The notes: a model not told the origin generated them from the sequence alone. A stretch of DNA of 59,789 nt from Ruegeria aquimaris (GCF_025751555.1 NZ_JAOWLB010000025.1:1-59789), one strand, 5' to 3'; positions 18,251 through 27,441 are shown, counted from the stretch's first letter. Numbers and translations are program-made.

Positions 18251-18796
18251 TCAGACGCTCTTGTTCAGTTCCTTGGCATGCAGCCAGGCCGCGTGTTGCG
18301 GTGCCTTCTTGGTGCGCGACCACTCTTCCAGCATGTCCCACTTGACCTCGTCCATCCGCTTCAGCAGCGCTTCTTCCTCGGGGTCCGGGCAGGCCAGTTC
18401 GACGCGATGGCCGTTCGGATCGAAGAAATAGATCGAGTGGAAGATCGAGTGATCGGTGACGCCCAGAACCTCGACGCCATTGGCCTCCAGATGCTCCTTG
18501 AACTCGATCAGCGTCTCGCGATCCTTGACCTTGAAGGCGATATGCTGGACCCAGATCGGCGTGTTCGGATCACGGCCCATCTCGGGCTTGGTCGGCAGTT
18601 CAAAGAACGCCAGAACGTTACCGTCGCCGGCGTCCAGGAACAGGTGCATATAGGGATCGGGTTCATGGGTCGAAGGGACATGATCCTCGGCAATCGCCAG
18701 GATGAAGTCCATGTTCAGCATCTTGCCATACCACTCGACGGTTTCCTTGGCGTCCTTGCAGCGATAGGCGACGTGGTGGATTTTCTCGATTTTCAT
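18251..18796 (-). CDS. VOC (glyoxalase/extradiol dioxygenase) family protein
   Basis: 181 residues. It shows the vicinal-oxygen-chelate pattern: IHHVAYRCKDAKETVEWY at the start, a central HIAFKVKD and YFFDPNGHRVELACPD towards the end, giving His/His/Glu-type metal ligands. The C-terminal 40 residues form a helical tail unusual for short VOC proteins. It could be a ring-cleavage dioxygenase, an isomerase or an HPPD-like enzyme; the sequence does not decide. It is the last gene of the operon headed by hmgA. I chose ATG 18796 (GGAG eight bases upstream) over GTG 18805, whose ribosome site would overlap it. Confidence 0.8.
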   Translation of the reverse strand: MKIEKIHHVAYRCKDAKETVEWYGKMLNMDFILAIAEDHVPSTHEPDPYMHLFLDAGDGNVLAFFELPTKPEMGRDPNTPIWVQHIAFKVKDRETLIEFKEHLEANGVEVLGVTDHSIFHSIYFFDPNGHRVELACPDPEEEALLKRMDEVKWDMLEEWSRTKKAPQHAAWLHAKELNKSV

Positions 18797-18801
18797 GTTG
18801 C

Positions 18802-18996
18802 TCACTCCTTGAGGGCGGCGGCCTGAATGGCCTGGGTCAGGATGGCCCGGTCGCCGATTTGGTTGGCCAGTACCAGAACCAGGCGCGCGTTCAGCGCGTC
18901 GCTCTGTGCCTTGTCGAGCCCTTCGTGCGCCGCCAACAGTTCGGCGTAGAAGTCATCGGCTCCGTTGATGTTCGGGGTCAGGATCAGATCGGACAT
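18802..18996 (-). CDS. DUF2783 domain protein
   Basis: 64 residues, a small acidic helical protein (LTPNINGADDFYAELLAAHE at the start) that I recognise as DUF2783. Such proteins are usually encoded directly beside flavin monooxygenases, as here: its Shine-Dalgarno lies in the last codons of the monooxygenase gene, and its own stop overlaps the ribosome site of the VOC gene. The tight linkage suggests a partner or stabilising subunit of the monooxygenase, which is inference. The ATG at 18996 has GGAG nine bases upstream. Confidence 0.78.
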   Translation of the reverse strand: MSDLILTPNINGADDFYAELLAAHEGLDKAQSDALNARLVLVLANQIGDRAILTQAIQAAALKE

Positions 18997-19001
18997 GGGT
19001 G

Positions 19002-20615
19002 TCACTCCTTGCCGGTGGCCCGGCGGATCGCATGCCGGAACTGGTTTTCGTCATAGTTGGGGCGGCGTGCGGCGACATGCTGGTCTGGCCGGATCAGATA
19101 GACCGCACTGTCATTGTCGCCCAGATAGCGGCGCTTCAGCTCCAGCGTCGGGTCGTCCTTGACCGACAGCGCCAGGCGCGTGACCTCGATCCCGTCTTCC
19201 TCGATCAGGTCGGGGGCATCGGCGTCGATGGTCAGCAGAATGAACCTGTCGCCCAGTTTCGGCAGCAGGAACCCCTCGTCCAGCGGCGCGTCGGGGCAGG
19301 GGCTGCCTGGACGCGTGCGCGCCGGACCATCTAGCAGCGCATCAGCCGAGTTGAGCGGCGAGCCGTCATAGGTGCAAGGCACCGACAGGCGGCCCGAATT
19401 CACCAGCGGGCGGGCAAATTCATACTGCTCGCTCAGGTCCAGAACCGCATCGCGCAGGATGCGCGACATCTCGGATTTAGGTGTGATGAAATCGGTCGAA
19501 CGCGACGAATTGAGGATGTTCTCATCCGCGCCGTGGATCCGCTCCATATCATAGCTGTCGAGCAGGCTTTCGGGCGCCTTGCCCTCCATCACCAGTTTCA
19601 GTTTCCAGATCAGGTTGTCGGTATCCTGCAGGCCGGAGTTGGCACCACGCGCGCCAAACGGTGAAACCTGATGCGCGGCGTCGCCCGCAAACAGCACCCG
19701 TCCATGGCGGAACTTCTCCATCCGGCGGCACTGGAACGTGTAGATCGAGACCCATTCCAGCTCGAACTGCACATCCTCGCCCAGCATTGCCTTAAGGCGC
19801 GGGATCACGTTCTCGGGGCGCTTTTCGCGCTCCTTGTCGATGTCCCAGCCCAGTTGCAGGTCGATACGCCAGACATTGTCGGGCTGCTTGTGCAGCAGGG
19901 CGGACTGGCCCCGGTTGAAGGGCGGATCGAACCAGAACCAGCGCTCGGTCGGGAATCCGGCATCCATGATCACGTCTGCGATCAAGAAGTTGTCCTCGAA
20001 CACCCGGCCCACGAAATCGAGTCCCAGCATCGAGCGTACCGGCGAGCCTGCGCCATCGCAGGCGATCAGCCAGTCGGCCTCGACGGTGTACGAGCCTTCG
20101 GGTGTCTCGACCTCCAGCTTGACATGGTCGGGATGGGTGCCGATCGCCTCGACCTTGTTGCGGCCCCGGATTTCGATGGGGGCGCCGGCCTCCTGCAATT
20201 CGCGGACCCGGTTCACCAGGTATTCCTCGAAATAGTATTGCTGGAGGTTGATGAAGGCGGGGCGCTGGTGGCCACCTTCGGGCAGCAGGTTGAAGTCATA
20301 GACCTGCCGGTCGTCAAAGAACACCTTGCCCAGGTTCCATTCGACCCCCTTGTCGACCATCGGCTGGCCGCAGCCGAGCCGGTCGAGGATCTCCAGCGGG
20401 CGCTTGGCATAGCAGACCGCGCGAGAGCCAAAGCTGACCTTGTCATTGTCATCCAGCACCACGACCTCGATCCCCTGCTGGGCAAGGTCGATGGCGGCGG
20501 CGAGCCCGATGGGCCCTGCGCCGATCACGATCACCTTGTGGCGCACCGGGCTGGACGCGTCCTGATCGGGACTGCGCTCATAGGCATAGAGTGGAACTTC
20601 GAAGATTTTGTTCAT
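19002..20615 (-). CDS. FAD-dependent aromatic monooxygenase (MhpA/PheA class)
   Basis: 537 residues. The N-terminal Rossmann motif VIVIGAGPIGLAAAIDLAQ binds FAD, and the second FAD motif is VLFAGDAAHQVSPFGARGAN. The C-terminal ~150 residues resemble the thioredoxin-like extension of phenol and 3-(3-hydroxyphenyl)propionate hydroxylases. Class A flavoprotein monooxygenases of this kind hydroxylate phenolic rings with NAD(P)H and oxygen. Its place inside the homogentisate operon suggests that it feeds an aromatic substrate to ring cleavage, but the substrate is unknown. The ATG at 20615 is preceded by GGAGGAGAG; the frame is open to 20705. Confidence 0.84.
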   Translation of the reverse strand: MNKIFEVPLYAYERSPDQDASSPVRHKVIVIGAGPIGLAAAIDLAQQGIEVVVLDDNDKVSFGSRAVCYAKRPLEILDRLGCGQPMVDKGVEWNLGKVFFDDRQVYDFNLLPEGGHQRPAFINLQQYYFEEYLVNRVRELQEAGAPIEIRGRNKVEAIGTHPDHVKLEVETPEGSYTVEADWLIACDGAGSPVRSMLGLDFVGRVFEDNFLIADVIMDAGFPTERWFWFDPPFNRGQSALLHKQPDNVWRIDLQLGWDIDKEREKRPENVIPRLKAMLGEDVQFELEWVSIYTFQCRRMEKFRHGRVLFAGDAAHQVSPFGARGANSGLQDTDNLIWKLKLVMEGKAPESLLDSYDMERIHGADENILNSSRSTDFITPKSEMSRILRDAVLDLSEQYEFARPLVNSGRLSVPCTYDGSPLNSADALLDGPARTRPGSPCPDAPLDEGFLLPKLGDRFILLTIDADAPDLIEEDGIEVTRLALSVKDDPTLELKRRYLGDNDSAVYLIRPDQHVAARRPNYDENQFRHAIRRATGKE

Positions 20616-20795
20616 GGGTCTCTCCTCCCAGGTCTGGGCGCACCCGGCAGGCCGAGGGCGCAAGTCTCCCGTCCTCTGCCGGGCACCCGCCAGAGGTCTT
20701 GTCACATCGTCTCATTAGTTCACCCGGCGCGACACGATCTGGATCAATATCGACCGGTCGGGGGCTCCTCCGCACTGGCGGCCGCCCCCTTTGGG

Positions 20796-21746
20796 TCAGC
20801 CTTGCAGGGCCTCCCACATTTCCAGGTCGCGCTGGGCGGTCCAGATGCGCGGCGTGTCGATGCCGCGCGCCTCGTCATAGGCGCGCGCCACGTTGAAGGG
20901 CAGGCAATGCTCGTAGATTGCGTAATCGGCAAACTTCGGATCGCATTCGGCGCGCACGGCGTCCCAGGCCTCTTTCAGCGAGCCGCCGCGCGCGGCGACG
21001 CGTGCCGCCGGGCGATAGGTGCTCTGTACAAAATCGCGGGTGTTCTCGATGGCGGCGTTGACCATCTCTTTGCCGACCAGCGCATCGCCGCGTCCCGGCG
21101 CAATCGCGTCCACATCGAACCAGGCGATGTTGTCCAGCGTATTGCCCCAGTCGTTGAAATGCCCGTCGCCGCAATAGCAGGCCGAGTGATATTCGACGAT
21201 ATCGCCGGTGAACATCACGTTCTGATCCGGTACATGGATCACCGCGTCACCCGCCGTATGGGCGCGGCCCAGATGCATGATGTCGACCCGGCGATTGCCC
21301 AGGTAGACGGTCATGCTGTCCGAGAATGTGGTGGTGGGCCAGGTCAGGCCCGGAATGCTCTCATGCTCCTCGAACAGGCGCGGAAAGCGTTGAAACTCGC
21401 TGTCCCAGTCCTCTTGCCCGCGTTCCACCACCATCGAACGGGCGGTGTCGGACATGATCACCTGACCCGCGCCAAATGCGCTGGCGCCCAGCACGCGCAC
21501 GGCGTGATAATGGGTCAGCACCACATGGGAAATCGGCTTGTCGGTGACCTCGCGGATACAGTCGATCACCTTTTGCGCCAGGCGCGGAGTGGCCTGCGCT
21601 TCGACCACCATCACACTGTCATCGCCGATGATGACGCCGGAATTGGGGTCGCCCTCGGCGGTAAAGGCGTAGAGCCCTTCACCCACCTCGGTAAAGCTGA
21701 TCTTCTTCTCGCTCATGTCGCCCTGCGACGCGAATACCTTGGCCAT
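20796..21746 (-). CDS. Metallo-beta-lactamase-fold protein with altered metal site
   Basis: 316 residues with the MBL fold: the strand GVIIGDDSVMVVEAQAT, the His motif THYHAVRV at 78-85, GRAHTAGD (His163) and FTGDIVEYH (Asp182). In ordinary family members the His motif is HxHxDH; here the Asp and last His are Val83 and Arg84, so the second metal site lacks its usual ligands. This may mean a one-metal enzyme or a non-hydrolytic role. Located in the hmgA operon between the VOC and monooxygenase genes. The ATG at 21746 starts three bases after the stop of the VOC gene, suggesting coupling. Confidence 0.82.
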   Translation of the reverse strand: MAKVFASQGDMSEKKISFTEVGEGLYAFTAEGDPNSGVIIGDDSVMVVEAQATPRLAQKVIDCIREVTDKPISHVVLTHYHAVRVLGASAFGAGQVIMSDTARSMVVERGQEDWDSEFQRFPRLFEEHESIPGLTWPTTTFSDSMTVYLGNRRVDIMHLGRAHTAGDAVIHVPDQNVMFTGDIVEYHSACYCGDGHFNDWGNTLDNIAWFDVDAIAPGRGDALVGKEMVNAAIENTRDFVQSTYRPAARVAARGGSLKEAWDAVRAECDPKFADYAIYEHCLPFNVARAYDEARGIDTPRIWTAQRDLEMWEALQG

Positions 21747-21749
21747 GTG

Positions 21750-22109
21750 TCAGTCCCTTTCCAGGAATTCCAGCCGGTTGCCAAAGGGGTCTTCGGCAAA
21801 GAACCGGCGGCGGTTCTCGATTGTGTCGTCCCAGCGCGGGCTCTGGCCAAGGGCCTCGATCCGCGCGGCGACGGTGTCTATGTCAATGACGGCAAAGCCC
21901 GGATGGGCCTTGCGTGCGGGGGTGAAATCGGGCTCCAACCCCAGATGCAGTTCGGCGCCATTGAGCGCCAGCCACAGCCCGCCGCGCGCCTTCAGCGCAC
22001 CGGGCTTGGCGATCTCGACCAGACCCAGACCCGCGCACCAGAAGGCGCGCGCCGCGTCCTCGCCCCCGGCGGGGATCGCGATCTGGATATGGTCGAGGGC
22101 CAGGGTCAT
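21750..22109 (-). CDS. VOC family protein (glyoxalase-like)
   Basis: 119 residues. It has the single-domain VOC layout: LDHIQIAIPAGGEDAARAFW at the N-terminus, LHLGLEPDF in the middle, and FFAEDPFGNRLEFLERD at the C-terminus with a metal-ligand glutamate. The reaction is unknown. It is encoded seven bases after the fumarylacetoacetase stop and three bases before the MBL-fold gene. The ATG at 22109 is chosen because the frame upstream overlaps fumarylacetoacetase; a clear ribosome site is lacking, in line with coupling to the preceding gene. Confidence 0.8.
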   Translation of the reverse strand: MTLALDHIQIAIPAGGEDAARAFWCAGLGLVEIAKPGALKARGGLWLALNGAELHLGLEPDFTPARKAHPGFAVIDIDTVAARIEALGQSPRWDDTIENRRRFFAEDPFGNRLEFLERD

Positions 22110-22116
22110 GGGCGGC

Positions 22117-23370
22117 TCAGCCCCAGGTCTTGGCGGGCAGGATCTGGCCCACGCAATCGCCAAAGCCGACGGTATAGCCGTCGCCGCGCGCATTGCCGCG
22201 CAGGGTCAGCGTGTCGCCATCCTCGATAAAGCCGCGAGTCTCGCCGGTCTCCAGCGTGAAGGGCTCGCGCCCGGCCCAACTGAGTTCCATCAGCGAGCCG
22301 AATTCGCTGCGCTCCGGCCCCGAGATGGTACCGGAGCCCAACAGATCGCCCGCATTCATCGCGCAGCCACCAATGGCGTGATGGCAGAGCTGCTCGGCCG
22401 CCGAATAATACATGCGGCTATAGTTGGTCCTGGCAATGACCGAAGCGCGGTCGGCGCCTTCGGGCTGCATCAGAACCTCTAGCTCGATGTCGTAGAGCCC
22501 GTCCTTGCTGCCGCTCAGATAGGGCAACAGCTCTTTCTCACGCGGCGGGGTGGGGGCGCGGAACGGCTCCAACGCCGCCGCCGTCACGATCCATGGGCTG
22601 ATCGAGGTGCCGAATGCCTTGCCCTGGAACGGCCCCAGCGGCTGATACTCCCAGCCCTGGATATCGCGCGCCGACCAGTCGTTCAGCAGCACATAGCCAA
22701 AGATCATCGCGTCGGCCTCGTCCACCGTGATCGGCTGGCCGAACTCGGACCCGGTGCCGACGATGGCGCCCATTTCCAGCTCGATATCGAGCCGTTTCGA
22801 GGGGCCAAAGGACGGCATCTCGGCATCGGGGGCCTTCGTCTGGCCGTTGGGGCGATGGATCGGCGTGCCCGACACCACGACCGAAGAGGCGCGGCCGTTG
22901 TAGCCGATCGGGATATGCAGCCAGTTGGCCGGCAGATCGGGCGAACCGCGCAGGATGGCGCCCATGTTCTGGGCGTGCTGACGACCGGCATAGAAGTCGG
23001 TGTATTCGCTAACCACCAGCGGCATGTGCAGCACGGCCTCGGCCATCGGCACAAGCAGCGGTTCGATAGCCTCCTGCTCTTTCGACCCTTTGGACAGCAG
23101 CGCGGTCAGACGTTCGCGCAGGGCGGCCCAGACGGCGGGGCCTTCCTCCATCAGATCGTTCCAATAGGGCACGTCGAACAGCGGGTAGTCGGTCAGCGCG
23201 ATCAGGCCCTCGGCCTCGGCGGCGGCCATGTCGAGGATCATGTCGCCGATGGCGACGCCACAACGGGGTTCGTCCTCGCCGGTCGAGAAGACGCCATAGG
23301 GCAGGTTGTTCAGCGGAAACGGGTGATTGGCGCTATTGGCCGAAGCCACCCAGGATTTCAAAAGGGGCAT
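22117..23370 (-). CDS. fahA: Fumarylacetoacetase
   Basis: 417 residues, the length of the eukaryote-like FAH family. Metal and catalytic positions are visible: YTDFYAGRQHAQNMG (Asp and catalytic His), LDIELEMGAIVG (two Glu), and LLNDWSARDIQGWEYQPLG (Asp and Gln region). It hydrolyses fumarylacetoacetate to fumarate and acetoacetate, the last step of tyrosine/homogentisate breakdown. The short N-terminal SH3-like domain (residues 1-115) is present. TTGGAG six to seven bases upstream of the ATG supports the start. It follows hmgA by 72 bases. Confidence 0.92.
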   Translation of the reverse strand: MPLLKSWVASANSANHPFPLNNLPYGVFSTGEDEPRCGVAIGDMILDMAAAEAEGLIALTDYPLFDVPYWNDLMEEGPAVWAALRERLTALLSKGSKEQEAIEPLLVPMAEAVLHMPLVVSEYTDFYAGRQHAQNMGAILRGSPDLPANWLHIPIGYNGRASSVVVSGTPIHRPNGQTKAPDAEMPSFGPSKRLDIELEMGAIVGTGSEFGQPITVDEADAMIFGYVLLNDWSARDIQGWEYQPLGPFQGKAFGTSISPWIVTAAALEPFRAPTPPREKELLPYLSGSKDGLYDIELEVLMQPEGADRASVIARTNYSRMYYSAAEQLCHHAIGGCAMNAGDLLGSGTISGPERSEFGSLMELSWAGREPFTLETGETRGFIEDGDTLTLRGNARGDGYTVGFGDCVGQILPAKTWG

Positions 23371-23442
23371 GTTGTCTCCAAACGCATGTCACGGGCAGGG
23401 CCGAGATTTTTCGTAGAAAAATCCGGGCCCCTCAGCCGCAGC

Positions 23443-24798
23443 CTATTTCTTGCCAGGGGTGCCGTCGAATTTCTTCTCCAGCGAGGTCCAGCAGTCGATG
23501 TAATCGTCCTGCAATGGCGCTTCCTTGGCGGCGAATTCGGTCAGGTGCTGCGGGAAACGGGTCTCGAACATGAAGGACATGGTCTGGTCCAGCTTGTCGG
23601 GGCCGAGATTGGCGTTCGACGCCTTCTCGAACGCTTCCTTGTCCGGCCCGTGCGGCAGCATCATGTTGTGCAGGCTCATCCCGCCGGGAACAAAGCCCTG
23701 CGGTTTGGCGTCGTACTGGCCATAGATATTGCCCATCAGCTCGGACATGATGTTCTTGTGATACCACGGCGGGCGGAAGGTATCTTCCATCACCATCCAG
23801 CGCTCGCGGAACAGGACAAAGTCGATATTGGCGGTGCCCGGCACGCCCGACGGTGCGGTCAGAACGGTGAAGATCGACGGATCGGGATGGTCGAACAGGA
23901 TCGCGCCCACCGGGCAATAGGTGCGCAGGTCGTATTTGACCGGGGCGTAATTGCCATGCCAGGCCACCACGTCCAGCGGGCTGTGACCGATCTTGGTGGT
24001 GTGAAACTGGCCGCACCATTTCACGGTCACGGTCGAGGGCGCCTCGCGATCCTCGAACGCCGCCACCGGCGATTTGAAATCGCGCGGATTGGCCATGCAG
24101 TTTGCGCCGATCGGGCCACGGCCCGGCAGCTCGAACTTCTGGCCATAGTTTTCGCAGACAAAGCCACGGCAAGGGCCTTCCAGCACCTCGACCCGGTAGA
24201 CGAGGCCGCGCGGCAGGATGGCGATTTCCTTGGGTTCGACGTCGATGATGCCCAGCTCGGTGGCAAAACGCAGCCGGCCTTCTTGCGGCACCACCAGCAG
24301 CTCGCTGTCGGCGGAGAAGAAATAGTCGTCCACCATCGACTCGGTGACCAGATAGATATGGCTGGCCATGCCGGTCTGGGTGTTCACATCCCCTGCGGTG
24401 GTCATGGTGCGCATGCCGGTGAGCCAAGTCAGCCCCGCGCCCGAATGCGCCACCGGATCCCAGCGGTACTGGCCCAGGCTGATCACATCGGGGTCGATGC
24501 AGGGGGCCGATTTCCAATAGGGCAGGTCGATCTTTTCATAGCGGTGCGAATGCTTGACCGAGGGCCGGATGCGATAGCACCAGGTTCGCTCGGGGCGGGT
24601 CGCGGTAAAGGCGGTGCCGCTCAGCTGTTCGCCATAAAGGCCATAGTTGCATTTCTGCGGGCTGTTCATGCCCTGGGGCAGGGCGCCGGGCAGCGCCTCG
24701 GTCTCGAAATCGTTGCCCCAGCCGGGCATGTAACCCTCGGTTGTGCCGACAGTGGTGGCCGCCTGGGTCAGTTGATGCGGGTCGATCGGACGGTTCAT
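23443..24798 (-). CDS. hmgA: Homogentisate 1,2-dioxygenase
   Basis: 451 residues. The iron site of the family is intact: [13 protein letters not shown] holds the His and Glu ligands and [14 protein letters not shown] the second His. The N-terminus ([20 protein letters not shown]) is characteristic. It opens homogentisate to maleylacetoacetate with oxygen, in the cytoplasm. GGAGG eight bases upstream fixes the ATG at 24798, although the frame is open to 24870. First gene of a seven-gene minus-strand operon ending at the terminator 18201-18226. The divergent MarR gene is the likely regulator. Confidence 0.94.
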   Translation of the reverse strand: MNRPIDPHQLTQAATTVGTTEGYMPGWGNDFETEALPGALPQGMNSPQKCNYGLYGEQLSGTAFTATRPERTWCYRIRPSVKHSHRYEKIDLPYWKSAPCIDPDVISLGQYRWDPVAHSGAGLTWLTGMRTMTTAGDVNTQTGMASHIYLVTESMVDDYFFSADSELLVVPQEGRLRFATELGIIDVEPKEIAILPRGLVYRVEVLEGPCRGFVCENYGQKFELPGRGPIGANCMANPRDFKSPVAAFEDREAPSTVTVKWCGQFHTTKIGHSPLDVVAWHGNYAPVKYDLRTYCPVGAILFDHPDPSIFTVLTAPSGVPGTANIDFVLFRERWMVMEDTFRPPWYHKNIMSELMGNIYGQYDAKPQGFVPGGMSLHNMMLPHGPDKEAFEKASNANLGPDKLDQTMSFMFETRFPQHLTEFAAKEAPLQDDYIDCWTSLEKKFDGTPGKK

Positions 24799-24832
24799 TC
24801 GCGCGTTCCTCCGTTTGCTACTTGTCGGATAA

Positions 24833-24850
24833 TAGTTGATTTTGTAACTA
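24833..24850. promoter_or_regulatory. Possible MarR operator between hmgA and marR
   Basis: In the 58-base AT-rich gap between the divergent hmgA and MarR genes lies TAGTT-N8-AACTA, an 18-base dyad immediately before the MarR start. MarR proteins usually bind such short AT-rich palindromes and repress both genes. Only the dyad is seen; binding is inference. Confidence 0.4.
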
Positions 24851-24856
24851 ACAAGC

Positions 24857-25309
24857 ATGACAAAGACCAAAATACCCGAAAATGATGACTTCGATCTGCG
24901 AAATTTCCTGCCTTTCCTTCTGAATCAGGCGGCGGAACAGAGTTCGCTCGAGTTTCAGCAGATCTATAAGAATCGCTATGGCATGCTGCGTACAGAGTGG
25001 CGGGTGTTGTTTCACCTCGGCACGCACGGCGAAATGACGGCCAAGCAGATTGGCGAACGCGCCTTGATTCACAAGACCAAGGTCAGCCGCGCCGTGGCCA
25101 AGCTGGCGCAGCGTCGATACCTTACACGTACACGTGATGAGGCAGATCGGCGATCCGAGCAATTGGCGTTGACGGCGGCGGGGCAGGCGGTCTACCGGGA
25201 GCTTCGCGGTATCGCCGAGCGGTATGACGAGCGGATGGCGGCGCATTTCACCAAGGGTGAAGCGGCCCTGCTCAGGATGATGCTGCGGCGTCTGGCCGGA
25301 ATGGATTGA
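24857..25309 (+). CDS. MarR family transcriptional regulator
   Basis: 150 residues. The winged helix-turn-helix is complete: [35 protein letters not shown] (recognition helix) and the wing [18 protein letters not shown] with its conserved Asp/Arg. It diverges from hmgA by 58 bases, the usual arrangement for an HmgR-like repressor of homogentisate genes, with homogentisate or a related aromatic acid as possible effector. No strong Shine-Dalgarno is visible before the ATG at 24857. The regulator assignment is firm; the target is inferred from position. Confidence 0.88.
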   Translation: MTKTKIPENDDFDLRNFLPFLLNQAAEQSSLEFQQIYKNRYGMLRTEWRVLFHLGTHGEMTAKQIGERALIHKTKVSRAVAKLAQRRYLTRTRDEADRRSEQLALTAAGQAVYRELRGIAERYDERMAAHFTKGEAALLRMMLRRLAGMD

Positions 25310-25377
25310 TCCGTTGCGGTCTGTGGTGCGGGTTGTGGCGATACCATATCGGCTGTGGCCGATACAGGAGCGATGTG

Positions 25378-26619
25378 ATGAGTGACGGTGATGCAAGACA
25401 GGCAACCGCAGGGCAGTTGCAGGACTGGCTGGTTCAACGCGGGCTGGAAGGCGCGCGGCAAGACGAGTTGCTGCACGGATATTGCGAACGCCTACTCGAA
25501 CTTGGCGTGCCCCTTTACCGCCTGCATGTCGCCCAAAGCGCCTTTCATCCCAAATACGGAGGGCTTGGGTACAACTGGTATCGCGACCGGGGCGTGTCCA
25601 GCGACAAATACGGGTATTCCGAGACCCCGATCGAGGCATGGTTGCGCAGCCCGCTCTATCATCTGCTCGACAGTGGCGAGACCGAGTATCGCGAGCGCCT
25701 GCTGGAGACAAACGCAGAAAGCCGCTTTCCCATATTGAATGAGCTGCGCGCCAACGGGGCCACCGATTACTTCGCGGCGGGTGTCATCCTTGAAAAGCGC
25801 GTGCCCTTCGAAAAGATCGACCCGCAAAATACGCCTGAGGGCGTGCTGATCTCGTGGTCCAGTGACGGGTCGGCGGGCTTTGCCGAGGCGGACCTAGATT
25901 TGGTGCGCGCTTCGCTGCCGCAACTGGCGCTGGCGCTGAAATCGGCGGCCAACCGACAGATGGCGGGCGACCTGCTTCAGGTCTATCTGGGGCGCGACGC
26001 GGGGCGGCGGGTTTTGTCGGGCGAGATCCAGCGCGGCTCGCTTCAGCAGATCGACGCGGTCTTGTGCTACTTCGATCTCAAGGATTTTACCGCGCTGACC
26101 GAGCGCACCCCCGGCCCTGAGTTGATTGCCATGCTGAACGAGTATTTCGGCATGGCGGTCAAAGTGATCCAGGGGCATGGCGGCAATATCCTCAAGTTCT
26201 TGGGTGACGGGATATTGGCGATGTTCAACCTCGAAACGCCGGAACGCTCCGCTGCAGCGGGGCTTGATGCGGCGGTTCAGATGCGCCGGGGTATGGCGGA
26301 GGTCAACGAGACGCGGCTGGCGCGCGGAGAAACGGTAACCAGCGTCACCCTGGCGCTGCACGCCGGAGAGATCTTCTATGGCAATATCGGTGCCGACAAC
26401 CGGCTCGACTTCACGGTGATTGGCCCGGCCGTGAACCTCACGGTCCGCCTGTCGGGACTTCACAGGTCGGTTGGTCGAAACATCATCCTGTCCGAACCGG
26501 TGGCACGGTTTGCCAAGCCGACCGGGCATGACCTGGTCAGCCTGGGCCGCTACATGCTGCGTGGCGTTTCCGAGCCGCAGGAACTGTTCACGATCTACGA
26601 AGGCGCGCCGTGCGAATAG
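25378..26619 (+). CDS. Class III adenylate/guanylate cyclase
   Basis: 413 residues. The C-terminal catalytic domain (about 225-410) has the two metal aspartates (Asp233 in YFDLKDFT and Asp277 in KFLGDG), Lys273 favouring ATP, Asp344 in LDFTVIG, and the transition-state Asn353 and Arg357 in AVNLTVRL. So an active adenylate cyclase is likely. The N-terminal ~195 residues carry no transmembrane segment and look like a cytoplasmic sensor domain of unknown type (motif YNWYRDRGVSSDKYGYSETP). The ATG at 25378 has AGGAG upstream; the GTG/ATG-rich frame starts earlier, at 25306, but lacks a ribosome site. Confidence 0.87.
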   Translation: MSDGDARQATAGQLQDWLVQRGLEGARQDELLHGYCERLLELGVPLYRLHVAQSAFHPKYGGLGYNWYRDRGVSSDKYGYSETPIEAWLRSPLYHLLDSGETEYRERLLETNAESRFPILNELRANGATDYFAAGVILEKRVPFEKIDPQNTPEGVLISWSSDGSAGFAEADLDLVRASLPQLALALKSAANRQMAGDLLQVYLGRDAGRRVLSGEIQRGSLQQIDAVLCYFDLKDFTALTERTPGPELIAMLNEYFGMAVKVIQGHGGNILKFLGDGILAMFNLETPERSAAAGLDAAVQMRRGMAEVNETRLARGETVTSVTLALHAGEIFYGNIGADNRLDFTVIGPAVNLTVRLSGLHRSVGRNIILSEPVARFAKPTGHDLVSLGRYMLRGVSEPQELFTIYEGAPCE

Positions 26620-26631
26620 CCGCGCACCGGA

Positions 26632-27441
26632 TCAGAAGTCGATCTCGACACCCGGCAGCTTGAGCGCCTTCATCATGTCGCGCAGCTCCTGCCGGGCGGC
26701 GATGTTCGAGATGTTGAGCTGCTTGACACCAATATCCTTGAGATCGAGCAGGGTCAGCCCACGCGGGAACAGCTCGCGAAAGATCACGCGCTCGGAAAAG
26801 CCGGGTGCGATGCGAAACCCGATGCGGCTGGCCAGCATCTCTATCGCGCGCTCCATCTTCTCCTTGTTGACCATGCGCTGGGTCCCGACCCGGTTGCGTA
26901 CGATGACCCAGTCAATCGGCTTCAGCCCGGCCTGGGCGCGCAGCTGACGGGCATTCCAAACCATTTCCGAGTAGACCGAGGGTCCGAGGATCCGTTCACC
27001 GTTGGAATCGATACGAGCCAGCAGGTCGAAATCGACAAAGCTGTCGTTGAGTGGCGTAACCAGCGTATCGGCAAGTGAATGCGCGACCTGGCTGAGGCGG
27101 GTATGCGAGCCAGGGCAGTCGATCAGGATGAAATCGCTGTCTGCCTCCAGCCGCGATACGGCAGCCGAAAGCCGGTGATCGAACACGTTCTCACCCGGCT
27201 TCAGCGCGGCAGCGTCGATCTCGGGCAGATCATGGTTTGTCGGCGATGGCAGGTCCAGTCCCGAGCTTTTCAGGAACGCCGCCCGGTTTTCAAAGTAGCG
27301 GCCGAGGCTTCTTTGGCGCAGGTCGAGGTCGAGGGTATTCACTTTGTACCCCAGCCGCGCCAGGGCGCTGGCGACGTGCATGGATACGGTGGATTTTCCG
27401 GCACCGCCCTTTTCGTTGCCGACGACGATGATATGCGCCAT
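26632..27441 (-). CDS. mipZ: MipZ-like division-plane ATPase (ParA family)
   Basis: 269 residues. The deviant Walker A motif GNEKGGAGKST is at about 8-18, then DLDLRQRSLGRYFENR and the Walker B region FILIDCPGSHTRL. The long helical insert and C-terminal part match MipZ, which in Caulobacter forms a ParB-anchored gradient and inhibits FtsZ polymerisation near the poles. It ends 12 bases from the convergent cyclase gene. The family call is firm; division-site function is by homology. Confidence 0.87.
   Translation of the reverse strand: MAHIIVVGNEKGGAGKSTVSMHVASALARLGYKVNTLDLDLRQRSLGRYFENRAAFLKSSGLDLPSPTNHDLPEIDAAALKPGENVFDHRLSAAVSRLEADSDFILIDCPGSHTRLSQVAHSLADTLVTPLNDSFVDFDLLARIDSNGERILGPSVYSEMVWNARQLRAQAGLKPIDWVIVRNRVGTQRMVNKEKMERAIEMLASRIGFRIAPGFSERVIFRELFPRGLTLLDLKDIGVKQLNISNIAARQELRDMMKALKLPGVEIDF

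Noticed and set aside
19671-22229. 852-codon + strand frame
   Set aside because: Lies antisense to the monooxygenase, MBL and VOC genes, which have family motifs and ribosome sites. Long antisense frames are expected with this GC3 bias.
22855-24885. 676-codon + strand frame
   Set aside because: Antisense to fahA and hmgA, both certain; composition rich in H, Q, R and G as in shadow frames.
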